Shown here: positions 32,118 through 40,596 of the stretch, one piece after another | Position numbering within the stretch: position 1 is the stretch's first letter | Layout of the letters: each line of letters starts with the position of its first letter | Assembly: GCA_938003765.1 (NCBI GenBank) | Contig: CALKYE010000181.1 | Span: forward strand, 1-40,608 | DNA: 40,608 nt | Source of the DNA: an uncultured Planctomycetia bacterium | GTDB taxonomy: Bacteria > Planctomycetota > UBA1135 > GCA-002686595 | Direction of reading: 5' to 3' | Translations under genes and position numbers: made by a program | Notes under the pieces: model-generated | What the model saw: only the letters and a program-made list of their open reading frames with translations | What the model was told of the DNA's origin: nothing | Database searches by the model: none

Positions 32118-34862
32118 TCAGCGCTTGATGCGCCGCACGACGTCGACGTTGTCGACGGTGACCTTGGCCGGCAGACCGGTCTGCCCCTCGACGAACACTC
32201 CCACCTTGACGTTCGCGCCGCTGGGCGCGGACATGCGCGGGAGCTTGAAGCCCTCGCGGACCGGCACGCCGTTGATCAAGAGGCGCCCGGTCGACTCGTT
32301 GCCTTCGCCCAGACGCTCGATGCGCAGGCGCACCGGCTGTCCCAGCGGCCACCACGGCTCGCCCTGCGCCGGCACGTCGAGCCAGGCCTCGTCGGCGGTG
32401 GCGGTGTCCATCACGAGCACGACCAGACCGCCGTCGCGACGGCGCGCGATGCCGATCTTGCTCTGCGTCTGCTGGACGCCGCCCGCGCCGGCGCGCCGTT
32501 CCTTCGCGAGGAACACGCCGACCTTGGCGTTGCAGTCCGGAGCGATGGTGACGTCAGCTTCGAACGAGACGAACTCGGCCGGGTTGTACTCCTGCAGCAC
32601 GCGCACGACGCCGTTCGTGTTGAACACGCCTTCGATCCGCAACTGCCCTTCGCTCAGGTTGATGAGCGGGCCGGCGGATTCCTCGGTCTCCCAGCCGTTC
32701 TTGAGCTGGAGGCGCTCGAAGGCGTCCGACCACTGGAACTTCGACTCGTGTTCCGCGATGCGCTCCATCTGCGCCTTGGCGTAGACGCGGAACGGATCGC
32801 TCTCGGGCAACGCGCGGCGCACGTCGTTGAGCTCGGCGAACTGCGTGATGGCCTTCTGCGAGTCGCCGGAGCGGTAGGTGTGCCAGGCCTGGACGCAGCG
32901 CGCGAGCGGATGCGTCGCGTCGAGGTTCAGAGCAGCGTCGTAGGAGTCCTTGGCCGCGTCGCGTTCACCCAGCGCGAGTCGGTTGAGCGCGCGCAGCGCG
33001 TGGATCTCCGAGCGCTGCGGAGCGAGCGCGACGGCGCGTTCGAAGTAGCGCTCGGCGGAAGTGAAGTCGCCGGAGCGCAGGCCCAACTCGCCCAGCGCCA
33101 CCAGCGCGTCGACGAAGTCCAGCTCGCGGTCGAGCGCCGCGGTGAACGCCTCGCGTGCGCCGCTCGCGTCCTCGCGCGCGGCGAGCAGTCGGCCGTGCTG
33201 GTACAGCACCCACGCGTCGGTCGGGTCGGCTTCGCGCGCGCGCTCGATCCAGCGCAGCGCCTCCTCCGGATGATCGGTGATCTCCGCCAGCCACGACATC
33301 GCGCGCCAGGCGACGCTCGCGCGCAGCGGATCCGCTCCGGCGGCGACGGCCAGGCTGTCGCGAGCCGCTTGCCAGTTGCGCGCGTCGATGTCGGCCAGCG
33401 CGCGCGCCACGAGCAGTTCGAAGTCGGCGACTTCGGGCGGCGCCTTGCCCGCGCTCGCGCCCAGACGCTGCGCCGAGAGGCGGCCCGCGGCCGCGCGCGC
33501 GTCGCGCGGATCGGCCTGCAGCGCCTTGTCGAAGCTGGCCGCCGCGTCGTCGATCGCGCCGATGGCGAGTTGAGCCAGGCCGAGCTCGCGACGAATCGCG
33601 GCGCGGCTCCGCGCTTCGCTCGCTTCACGCGGCTCGTTCTCGAACGCCGCGCGCAGGCGCTGAACAGCGGCGTCGTACTCGCCGCGCTCGTAGAGGAACC
33701 GTCCGTACGCGCGCTGCACGCGCCACGACGTCCGCCCGCCGTTGTCCTCCGCGTGCTGGAAACGCTGCCGCGCGCTCCCGAACAAGCGCATGCGCGCTTC
33801 GAGTTCGGCCAGCGCGACGTGGACCTCGGGGCGGTGCGAGAAGTTCTCGAGCAGCTTCTCGTAGGTCTGGAACGCGCGGTCGAATTGGAAGCCCGCTTCG
33901 TAGCAGCGACCCAGTCCGAGCTGCGCGCTGGGATCCTGGCTGTCGAGCTCGGCGGCCTTCGCGAACAACTGCTCCGCCACCTGGAGCGCTTCGCGCGCCT
34001 CGAGGCGCAGCTCCACGCACTCGTGCGCGAGCGCCAGCATCGCGGCGACCTGACTGGCGCCGACCGGGCCGTCGAACTCGCGCTTGCGCAGCGCGATGCG
34101 GTTGGAGGTCGTGTCCGCGAACGCGAACTCGGCGACGCGATCGCGCTGGTAGTCCACCGGCTTCTGACCGGGGAACTTCTCCTTGCCGGTCAGCGGATCG
34201 AACTGCACGAACTTGATCGGCTCGCCGCCGCGCGCGCGCAGACCGAAGCGATCGGAGTTGCGGATCTGGCCGAACAGGAGCTCGGTCTCGCCGAGCCGGA
34301 TCCAGTCGTACAGCTTCTTGTAGCTCTCGATGCGCGCCGCGCGCTCCTCGGGGCTCTCGTCCTTGGCGACCTGCGCGCCGGCGGCGGCCTGCAGCAGATC
34401 GAGCATCGATGCGCCGAGGTCGCCGGAGAGCTCGTCGAGTTCGGCCTCGCCGTCGCCTTCGCCGCCCTCGGCCGCGAAGAACAGACCGGGCGCGGGCGAC
34501 GGCGAAGCGTCGGCGCGAAGCAGCTTGCCGTACAGGCGCGGGTCGAGCGCCGTCGGCGGCGGCGGACGCAACGCCGACAGGCGCGGCAGCGGCGGGACCT
34601 CGAGATCGAGCGGCGGCAGCGGCCGCGTGTCCGTCGGCTGCGAGAACACGTCGCGATCGAGTTCGTCGACGCTGCGCCGCACGGGCAGCGAGAGCTCGAG
34701 CTTGGGCGCCGTGAACGACTGGAAGGTCGGCGCCTCGCCGGTGCGACGCGTGCCTCCCGCAGCGCGACCGCTCGGCGACGCGGTGAAGTGCAGCAGCGCC
34801 AGGAGCCCCAGCGTGCCGGCGAGGACCACATGCTCCTTGCGCACGTTCAGGGGGGCGCTCAC
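32118..34862 (-). CDS. Membrane-anchored TPR protein with C-terminal LamG-like domain
   Basis: The 914-residue protein has one N-terminal membrane helix (about 11-27: VVLAGTLGLLALLHFTA), a Pro-rich periplasmic linker (60-115) and an acidic stretch. A region resembling the start of a GspC-like domain follows (LFGQIRNSDRFGLRARGGEPIKFVQFD, weak). From about residue 270 to 690 it consists of TPR pairs (DPSAQLGLGRCYEAGFQFDRAF, ALVALGELGLRSGDFTSAERYFERAV). The C-terminal 200 residues form a beta-sandwich (FVSFEADVTIAPDCNAKVGVFLAKE, GQPVRLRIERLGEGNESTGRLLING, VKVGVFVEGQTGLPAKVTVDNVDVV) like LamG/DUF1080-type domains. The start GTG at 34862 overlaps the upstream stop (GTGA). From its position it is probably a platform or scaffold part of the apparatus (inference). 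Confidence 0.78.
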   Translation of the reverse strand: MSAPLNVRKEHVVLAGTLGLLALLHFTASPSGRAAGGTRRTGEAPTFQSFTAPKLELSLPVRRSVDELDRDVFSQPTDTRPLPPLDLEVPPLPRLSALRPPPPTALDPRLYGKLLRADASPSPAPGLFFAAEGGEGDGEAELDELSGDLGASMLDLLQAAAGAQVAKDESPEERAARIESYKKLYDWIRLGETELLFGQIRNSDRFGLRARGGEPIKFVQFDPLTGKEKFPGQKPVDYQRDRVAEFAFADTTSNRIALRKREFDGPVGASQVAAMLALAHECVELRLEAREALQVAEQLFAKAAELDSQDPSAQLGLGRCYEAGFQFDRAFQTYEKLLENFSHRPEVHVALAELEARMRLFGSARQRFQHAEDNGGRTSWRVQRAYGRFLYERGEYDAAVQRLRAAFENEPREASEARSRAAIRRELGLAQLAIGAIDDAAASFDKALQADPRDARAAAGRLSAQRLGASAGKAPPEVADFELLVARALADIDARNWQAARDSLAVAAGADPLRASVAWRAMSWLAEITDHPEEALRWIERAREADPTDAWVLYQHGRLLAAREDASGAREAFTAALDRELDFVDALVALGELGLRSGDFTSAERYFERAVALAPQRSEIHALRALNRLALGERDAAKDSYDAALNLDATHPLARCVQAWHTYRSGDSQKAITQFAELNDVRRALPESDPFRVYAKAQMERIAEHESKFQWSDAFERLQLKNGWETEESAGPLINLSEGQLRIEGVFNTNGVVRVLQEYNPAEFVSFEADVTIAPDCNAKVGVFLAKERRAGAGGVQQTQSKIGIARRRDGGLVVLVMDTATADEAWLDVPAQGEPWWPLGQPVRLRIERLGEGNESTGRLLINGVPVREGFKLPRMSAPSGANVKVGVFVEGQTGLPAKVTVDNVDVVRRIKR

Positions 34863-35650
34863 GGCGCGGCCTCCTGGTCAGCGGGCTGGCCGACGCGGCC
34901 CACGTGCGCGACCACGAGCACCAGCTCGAGCCGCACGTGATCGTTCTTGAGCCGCGCGGGCTCGATGTCGCAACGCTCCACGAGCAACGTCCTTCCGTCG
35001 AACGAACCAGCGTCTTCGAGCGCCGCCACCAGGCGCGCGAGCGGCAGCGCGGGACCGACGAGTCGAGCCTCGATGAGCGTCTTCTCGATGTCGTCGAAGG
35101 GGCGGCCGGCGAGCGTGCGCGGGTCGAGCTTGACGCGCAACTGATCGATGCGAGCGGCGCCGACGCGCGCAGCGGTGCGCACGAGTTGATCGATGGCGTC
35201 GAGCGCCTCGAGGTAGCGGGCCAGCTCGAGTTCCTTCGTCGGCGCGACGGCGGGCATGCCCAGGTCGAGCGGCAGCGCCAGACCGGAGCGACTGCCGAGT
35301 CGCTTGAGGTCATCGCGCGAGCGCTCGAGCACGGCGAAGTAGCGGCTGGTCGCGGGCTGGCCCTTCTCGAGCCGGAACTCCGGGCGCGTCTGGAACTCGA
35401 CCGCGCCGCGCAGCGCCGCGCAGGCGCGCGTCAACTCGTCGTTCTGCCCCTTGGCGCGCTCGAGGTCCGCCGCGGCGAACATCGGCTGACGCAACTCGGC
35501 CTGGCGGCTCGAGGTCGCGGAGCGCGCGATGCGCAAGTCCGCGCCGAAGGAGGAGTCGATCGCGTACCACGCGACCAGGAACACGACCAAGCCCACCCCG
35601 ACGAAGCTCAGGAAGCGCTTGTTCTCTTGCCAGTAGTTGTTCAGGTCCAT
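34859..35650 (-). CDS. PilO/GspM-like inner-membrane platform protein
   Basis: The 263-residue protein has a short cytoplasmic start (MDLNNYWQENKRFL), one membrane helix (about 13-31), a coiled-coil-like stretch and a ferredoxin-like end (ELARYLEALDAIDQLVRTAARVGAARIDQLRVKLDP, PLARLVAALEDAG, RLELVLVVAHV). This is the build of PilO and GspM, which pair with PilN/GspL in the inner-membrane platform. Sequence conservation in these families is low, so the call leans on topology and on the gene order PilMN-PilO. It starts at the ATG at 35650, 21 bases after the PilMN-like stop, and its end overlaps the TPR gene. Confidence 0.78.
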   Translation of the reverse strand: MDLNNYWQENKRFLSFVGVGLVVFLVAWYAIDSSFGADLRIARSATSSRQAELRQPMFAAADLERAKGQNDELTRACAALRGAVEFQTRPEFRLEKGQPATSRYFAVLERSRDDLKRLGSRSGLALPLDLGMPAVAPTKELELARYLEALDAIDQLVRTAARVGAARIDQLRVKLDPRTLAGRPFDDIEKTLIEARLVGPALPLARLVAALEDAGSFDGRTLLVERCDIEPARLKNDHVRLELVLVVAHVGRVGQPADQEAAP

Positions 35651-35671
35651 TCGCTGTGCCGTGGAGCGCGC

Positions 35672-37306
35672 CTACTGCGCGGTGGAGTCGACGGGCGCCG
35701 CCGGAGCGTAGAGGGTGAGATCGAGGGTGAACTTGTCGCCCGAAGGACTGGGCGCATAGACCATCTCGGCCTGCGGGAAGCGCTTGCGCAGCTTCGCCAT
35801 GAAGGCCTCCAGGGCGGCGGCGATCGACTCGACGCCTTCGCGCGCGCGGCCGTTGACGCGCACGATCGGACGCTCTTCGCCGCGCTGGACGCGCAGCTGA
35901 TCGAGGAAGCGCCATTCGCTGGCGAGGCTCTCGACCCAGAACCCGTCGGGCAGTTCCGCTTCGAGTTGCTGGATCAGACTCGCGAGCTGCGCGCCGGAGC
36001 CCGCGACTCCCGCGAGCAGCGAGGCGTCGCGCTCGAGCCGCTCGTTCTGCGCGAGCAACTCCTCGGTCTTGCGATGCGTCTCGCGGCTGCGGCGCAAGCG
36101 CGCCTCCAGACCGCTGAGCTCCGTCTTGACCGCGTCGAGCTGCGACTTGGCCGACCAGGCGCTCCAACCGAGGTACGCGACCGCGAGCACCGCCGCGGCG
36201 ATGGCCCACACGGTCCCGCCGACGAACTCGCGGCGCGCGCGCGTCTTGGCCGGGAGGATCTCGATGCCGTACGCGTCGGGGTCGCTGGCCATCGTGGCCA
36301 GACCGAGCGCGACGACCGCTTCGAGCTTGTACTCGTCGAGCTTCTCCGCGGCTTGCGGCGCGAGCCCGCCCGTGTCGACGACGCGGAACGCGTCGAACAG
36401 CTCGACCGGCACGCCCAGACCCGACGAGAGGTACTTGGGCAGTCCGGCGAGCGCCGCGCCTCCGCCGCACAGCAGCACGCGGTCCACGCGCAGGTTGGAG
36501 ATCTTCACCTGCGACTTGCAGAACATCACCGTCGACTGGAGCAGCGACAGCAACTGCCCGCCGGCGGCGAGAGCAGCGCGACTCGCCTTCTCCTGATCCG
36601 GACTGCGGTAGCGCGCGCCGGTCTCGAGCGTGGCGAGGTCGATCTTGATCTCCTCGGCGCGCTGCCGCGAGACGCCGAAGCGCTCGGCGATGGCGTCGTC
36701 GAACAGCTTGCCGCCGCCGGTCAGGTTGCGCGCGAAGAGCAGGTCGGGGCCGCGCACCAGGATCACGTCGAGGTTCTCGTGACCGATGTTGGCGATCAGC
36801 ACCGTCTCGTCCTCGACCACACCGAAGTGCGTCCAGGCGTTGTAGAGCGCGACCGCGCACGGACTGAACGCGTCGAGCGCGCCGCCCGAGCTCGCGAGCC
36901 CGTCGGCGTGCTCCTCGAGCAACGCTTCGCGCGCCAACGCGAGCAGCACGATGTCTTCGTCCTCGACTTCCGGCATCGCCGGCAGGAGGTTGAAGTCGGA
37001 AGCGACGGCGGAGCCGGACGCGCCGCCGACTTCCTCGACCTCGAAGCGCATCAGCTTGCGCAGTTGCCAGTCGGGCACGCGCGGCACCCGCGTGTAGCGG
37101 ATGTTCACGTCGCGGCCCGTGAGACCGATGCGCGAGACGCCGAGCTTGAAACCGGCCTCGCCCGCGCTCCACGCGTCGGCGACGCTGCCCGCCGAGTGCG
37201 GCGCGACGGCGAAGTCCGTGATCAGGAACTTCCCGCCCTTGAATTGGCCGCGGACGAACTTGTTCGTGCGCGAACCGATGTCGATGCCTGTGGCGACGCG
37301 CGCCAT
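35672..37306 (-). CDS. GspL-like PilM-PilN fusion protein
   Basis: The 544-residue protein joins an actin-like cytoplasmic domain (PilM type, residues 1-355) to a membrane helix (362-384), a coiled coil (386-430) and a periplasmic PilN-like domain. The first part has the nucleotide-binding signatures GIDIGSRTNKFV (7-18), IANIGHENLDVILVRGPDLLFARNLTGGG (171-199), the AEEIK helix and VLLCGGGAALAGLPKYL. The PilN part shows LIQQLEAELPDGFWVESL and FTLDLTLYAP. GspL of T2SS has the same architecture; it links the secretion ATPase in the cytoplasm to the pseudopilus. The gene abuts the FHA gene exactly (TAA directly followed by ATG). The likely partner GspE is not in the window. Confidence 0.9.
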   Translation of the reverse strand: MARVATGIDIGSRTNKFVRGQFKGGKFLITDFAVAPHSAGSVADAWSAGEAGFKLGVSRIGLTGRDVNIRYTRVPRVPDWQLRKLMRFEVEEVGGASGSAVASDFNLLPAMPEVEDEDIVLLALAREALLEEHADGLASSGGALDAFSPCAVALYNAWTHFGVVEDETVLIANIGHENLDVILVRGPDLLFARNLTGGGKLFDDAIAERFGVSRQRAEEIKIDLATLETGARYRSPDQEKASRAALAAGGQLLSLLQSTVMFCKSQVKISNLRVDRVLLCGGGAALAGLPKYLSSGLGVPVELFDAFRVVDTGGLAPQAAEKLDEYKLEAVVALGLATMASDPDAYGIEILPAKTRARREFVGGTVWAIAAAVLAVAYLGWSAWSAKSQLDAVKTELSGLEARLRRSRETHRKTEELLAQNERLERDASLLAGVAGSGAQLASLIQQLEAELPDGFWVESLASEWRFLDQLRVQRGEERPIVRVNGRAREGVESIAAALEAFMAKLRKRFPQAEMVYAPSPSGDKFTLDLTLYAPAAPVDSTAQ

Positions 37307-39379
37307 TTACCGTCCTCCTCCGTTGGCGGCGCCGCCAGCGCCGGAGAGCTCCTGGCGATAGGCGCGCACGCGCTGCGCCAGATGTTCGTTCTGCGCGGCG
37401 AGGAGCGCGCGCTCGATGCTCTCCAGGCGCGCTCGCTCAGCCTTGTTGAGATCCGCCTCGAGCACGTCGAGGTCGGCGCGCACCTGGGTCACCAGTTCGG
37501 CCGCCGCGGCCTCCAGCTCGCTGCCCGCATAGCGCCGCCCGAGCGCCTCAGCGCGCTCGCGGCACTGTCGGAACAGCTCGACCAGGCGGAAGAAGCGCGC
37601 GCGCTCGATCTCCGCGCGCAGGTTGCGCGCCTCAGCGGCGCCGCTCTCGACGAGTCGCGCACGCGCGGCTTCGCCCTCGGCGAGCAGCTCGGTGTCGAAC
37701 GGCGCCTCGTCGCGCAAGCGATTCCAGATCGCGATGCAATCGCCGAGGCGGCCCGCGCGTTCGGCCTCGCGCGCCTCGCGTGCGATGGCGAGCGCGTTCT
37801 CACGCTCCGCGCGGAAACCGACTTGCACCTTCATGCGCGCCGCGCCGCCGACCGCGAACTCCAGTCGCAGCCCGGCGCCCTCAGCGCGAGCTTGAACGCG
37901 GACCGGAGAGTCGAAGCCGAGCGCGACGAGGTCCTTGCCGGCGCCGAGAACCAGCCGCGTCATTCCAGTGCGCTCGAACGACGCGCCGTGCGAGCGGTAG
38001 CCGCCTTCGCCCAGCGTGACCGGCGTCGAAGCTGTCAACGGACCGTCCGCGCGCAGGCTGATCAGCGCGGCGCCGGCGCCCGCCGAGAGCACGAACGCTC
38101 CGTCGGCCGGCGCGGCGTTGAGTTCCGTGCGTTCGCCGTCCGCGGTGCGCGCGTGCACGTCCGAGAGCAGCGTGCGGTCGATCTTGAACAGCACGGCGGC
38201 CGTCGCGGGCGCGCCGAGCGAGACGAGTTGGAAGCTGTCCTGAGCGAGCGGAGCCGCTGCGTCCGAGCCGGGGAGCAGGACGACATCGTCGACGTCCACC
38301 GCGCCTTCGCCCGTCGCGCGGGCGCCGAGCACGACGCGCAGCGCATCGAATCCAGGCGGCGCGCTACAGCTCCATTCGAGCGCCTCGAAGCCGTCGCCCG
38401 AGGTCGCGGGCGGCGACCAGACCAACGTGCGAGCGCTGGCGTCGGAGCTCGACTCGAACTCCAACCCCACGCGCGCGCGGACGGCGCCGTCGACGCGCGT
38501 CCAGGCCGCGAGGTTGAACACGCGCGCGTTCCCGAGCGCGATCGACTTGGAGCGCAGCAGAGCCGACTGACCGGCGGACAGCACCGCGCCGACGCCCTGA
38601 TCGCCCGAGCGGCGCGATCCGCCGTCGACCGAGAAGACGGCCGCGGCGGCGGAGTCGTTGATCCAGGGAGAGTCCTCGCCGTCGAGTTCGACGCCCTCGA
38701 ACGAGAAGCTCGTCCCGAGCAGATTGCCGGGAGTGATCTCGAGCGCGCGCACGGTTCGAGCGCCGCTGGCGTCTTCGCGTTGGCGCAGCCACCACCAGCC
38801 CGCCGCGCCGAGCCCGATCGCGGTCAAGAGCAGCAGGCCGCTCGTCAGCGAGAGCTTGTTGGCGCGCGCGACCTTGTCGGCGCTGATCGTCCGGACGGCG
38901 TCGCCGGACTGTGAACCCGCCAGGGCGGGGTCGCCCGCTCGTCCTGCGTCGAGTCCCGCGCGCTGCGAGTCGAATCCCGACGGACGCGTCGCCTGGACGG
39001 ACGGCGCCGGAGCGGGTGCGTCGTCGTCGCCCTCCAGCTCCAGTTCGAGCCCCCCCATGTCGGCGGGCTCGGGTGCGGCGCGCTCGGTGTCGAGGAACGT
39101 CAGCCGCACGTTGCCCAGCATCACGGCGTCGCCGTGGGCGAGCCGGCGCTCGGAGACGCGCTCACCGCCGACTTTGGTGCCGTTGGTCGAGCCCAGGTCG
39201 CGCAACACGACGCCGTCGGAGTCGAGGGCGAACTCGGCGTGCCGTCCGGAGACGGATCCGTCGAGCAGTTGGACGCTGTTGCCTGGCTTGCGACCGATGG
39301 AGACGCCGGCGCCGGAGATCGGAACCTGTTCGCCCTTGCGCTCTCCCGAGTCGAAACGCAAGGCGTAGCGTGCTTGCAT
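37307..39379 (-). CDS. FHA-domain membrane protein with periplasmic carbohydrate-binding-like domain
   Basis: First gene of the T2SS-like operon, 690 residues. Residues 20-97 are an FHA domain with VSIGRKPGN, the phospho-Thr contact GSVSGRH (41-47) and DLGSTNGT (61-68). An acidic, Pro-rich linker leads to a membrane helix at 177-197. The periplasmic part at 217-368 resembles a family 4/9 carbohydrate-binding module: GNLLGTSFSFEGVELDGEDSPW, FNLAAWTRVDGAVRARVGLEFES and EGAVDVDDVVLLPG. The rest has a second beta region and a long charged helical end (EREALGRRY-type coils, 575-690). FHA domains read phosphorylated Thr, so it may couple kinase signalling to secretion (inference). The ATG at 39379 is the start that begins with the FHA strands; the open frame further upstream is Arg-rich and unconserved. 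Confidence 0.82.
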   Translation of the reverse strand: MQARYALRFDSGERKGEQVPISGAGVSIGRKPGNSVQLLDGSVSGRHAEFALDSDGVVLRDLGSTNGTKVGGERVSERRLAHGDAVMLGNVRLTFLDTERAAPEPADMGGLELELEGDDDAPAPAPSVQATRPSGFDSQRAGLDAGRAGDPALAGSQSGDAVRTISADKVARANKLSLTSGLLLLTAIGLGAAGWWWLRQREDASGARTVRALEITPGNLLGTSFSFEGVELDGEDSPWINDSAAAAVFSVDGGSRRSGDQGVGAVLSAGQSALLRSKSIALGNARVFNLAAWTRVDGAVRARVGLEFESSSDASARTLVWSPPATSGDGFEALEWSCSAPPGFDALRVVLGARATGEGAVDVDDVVLLPGSDAAAPLAQDSFQLVSLGAPATAAVLFKIDRTLLSDVHARTADGERTELNAAPADGAFVLSAGAGAALISLRADGPLTASTPVTLGEGGYRSHGASFERTGMTRLVLGAGKDLVALGFDSPVRVQARAEGAGLRLEFAVGGAARMKVQVGFRAERENALAIAREAREAERAGRLGDCIAIWNRLRDEAPFDTELLAEGEAARARLVESGAAEARNLRAEIERARFFRLVELFRQCRERAEALGRRYAGSELEAAAAELVTQVRADLDVLEADLNKAERARLESIERALLAAQNEHLAQRVRAYRQELSGAGGAANGGGR

Positions 39380-39544
39380 GAGGCGTTGAAGGCGCGCCGT
39401 GCGCGTCGAAGTTGTTGGGCGCGCCAGGCGCGCTCGGGTCGTGAGAGAGTGCGGGGTGTGGACCGGCTGCGCCGCCGTCGCGGGCGAGCTCGCTCCAGCG
39501 GTCGCGCCGCCGAACTCGAGCTGCCGGAGCCCCGTCGCCAAGCC

Positions 39545-39605
39545 CAATCGCGATGGTCCCAACCGCGATGGTCCCGTTCGCGTTTGGTCCCAGCCGCGGT
39601 GGTCG
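39545..39605. repeat. Four imperfect 15-bp tandem units in an intergenic region
   Basis: Units CAATCGCGATGGTCC, CAACCGCGATGGTCC, CGTTCGCGTTTGGTCC and CAGCCGCGGTGGTCG follow one another at 39545-39605. The first two differ at one base. They lie in the 452-base gap between the FHA gene and rsmE, about 165 bases upstream of the FHA start. The rest of this gap (39380-39544 and 39606-39831) shows no gene, no clear promoter hexamer and no terminator that I can support. Confidence 0.65.
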
Positions 39606-39831
39606 CAGCCACGGGCCTGCCGTGCGCCTCGCGGACACAGGGCGCGACCCGCCGGCCGTGCCGAGCGCGCCGTGCGTCCGCGGCGGGCGAGTTATCCGAC
39701 GGATCGGACCCGGTTACCGCCAAGCGTGCGACTTCGCTCTCAGTGTCGCGGATCGTAGCGGGCGAAACCGATCCGTGAAAGCGCGCGGGGCCCAGCTTGC
39801 GTGAGGCCCAGCGCGACCAACAATCGCGCGC

Positions 39832-40596
39832 ATGGAGCAAACCTGGCCTTGGAGCGATCGACGCTGCTTCAATCTGAGCGCGGCGCCGGACGAGGGCTCC
39901 GCGCAACTCACGGCCGAAGACGAGCAGCACCTCGTGCGCGTGCTCCGGGCGCGCGTCGGTGAGCGCATCCTGGGCCTCGACGGTCGCGGGTGCGCGTGGC
40001 CGCTGAGCGTGACGGCCGTCAGCCGGGACGAGGTGCGTCTCGAGCCGGACGGCGAGCCCTACCGCGAGCCTCCGCCCGGCGAACCGGGCTCACGCATCGG
40101 GCAGGTCGAACTCGCGGTCGCTTGGCCGCGCCCGCAGGTCGGCGAAGAACTCCTCGACGGACTCGTGCAACTGGGCTGCGCCCGCGTCGTCGCGCTGGTC
40201 ACCGAGCGCAGCCAGGAGTGGGGACGCGAGTGGAACGCCGCGCGGCGCGCCCGACTCGAGCGAGCGTCGCGCGAGGCCTGCAAACAGGCGCGCCGGCTGT
40301 GGCCGATCGAGCTCAGCGGCCCGGTGAGCTTCGAAGAGTGGCTGAGCTCCGCGGAATTCGCCCCCGAGAAGACCGTGGCGCTCGAGCCACGCGCCGCAAC
40401 CTCGCTCGAGGAGTTCACCCGACGGGCGCGAGCCCTCCCGGGGCGAATCGTCGTGGCGATCGGACCGGAGGGCGGCTGGTCGCCGAGCGAATTGCAGGCG
40501 CTCGCCGAGCGACGCGTGGAACTCGCCTCCCTGCGCACCTGCGTGCTTCGCACGGAGCTGGCGGCGCAGGCCGCGGCAGCGATCGCACTGCACTGA
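39832..40596 (+). CDS. rsmE: 16S rRNA (uracil-1498 N3)-methyltransferase RsmE
   Basis: RsmE methylates U1498 of 16S rRNA in the 30S subunit using SAM. The 254-residue product has the family length. It has an N-terminal PUA-like domain with EDEQHLVRVLRARVGERILGLDGRG (29-53) and a SPOUT (knotted) domain: QVELAVAWPRPQVGEELLDGLVQLG, VTERSQEW, REACKQARRLWPIE (147-160, a variant of the usual EAAEQ-R block), the SAM-binding IGPEGGWSPSEL (210-221) and the closing LRTELAAQAA (239-248). The ATG at 39832 gives the expected N-terminus. No ribosome-binding site or promoter is evident upstream. It is complete: the TGA at 40594-40596 lies 12 bases from the window end. Confidence 0.95.
   Translation: MEQTWPWSDRRCFNLSAAPDEGSAQLTAEDEQHLVRVLRARVGERILGLDGRGCAWPLSVTAVSRDEVRLEPDGEPYREPPPGEPGSRIGQVELAVAWPRPQVGEELLDGLVQLGCARVVALVTERSQEWGREWNAARRARLERASREACKQARRLWPIELSGPVSFEEWLSSAEFAPEKTVALEPRAATSLEEFTRRARALPGRIVVAIGPEGGWSPSELQALAERRVELASLRTCVLRTELAAQAAAAIALH

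Noticed and set aside
34904..38914. Plus-strand open frame of 1336 codons
   Set aside because: It is antisense to the FHA, PilMN and PilO genes, has Arg/Ala/Leu-rich low-complexity sequence and no start signal. The minus-strand genes have clear domains.
39545..39605. CRISPR array
   Set aside because: The units are directly adjacent, only 15 bp and without spacers; no cas genes lie nearby.
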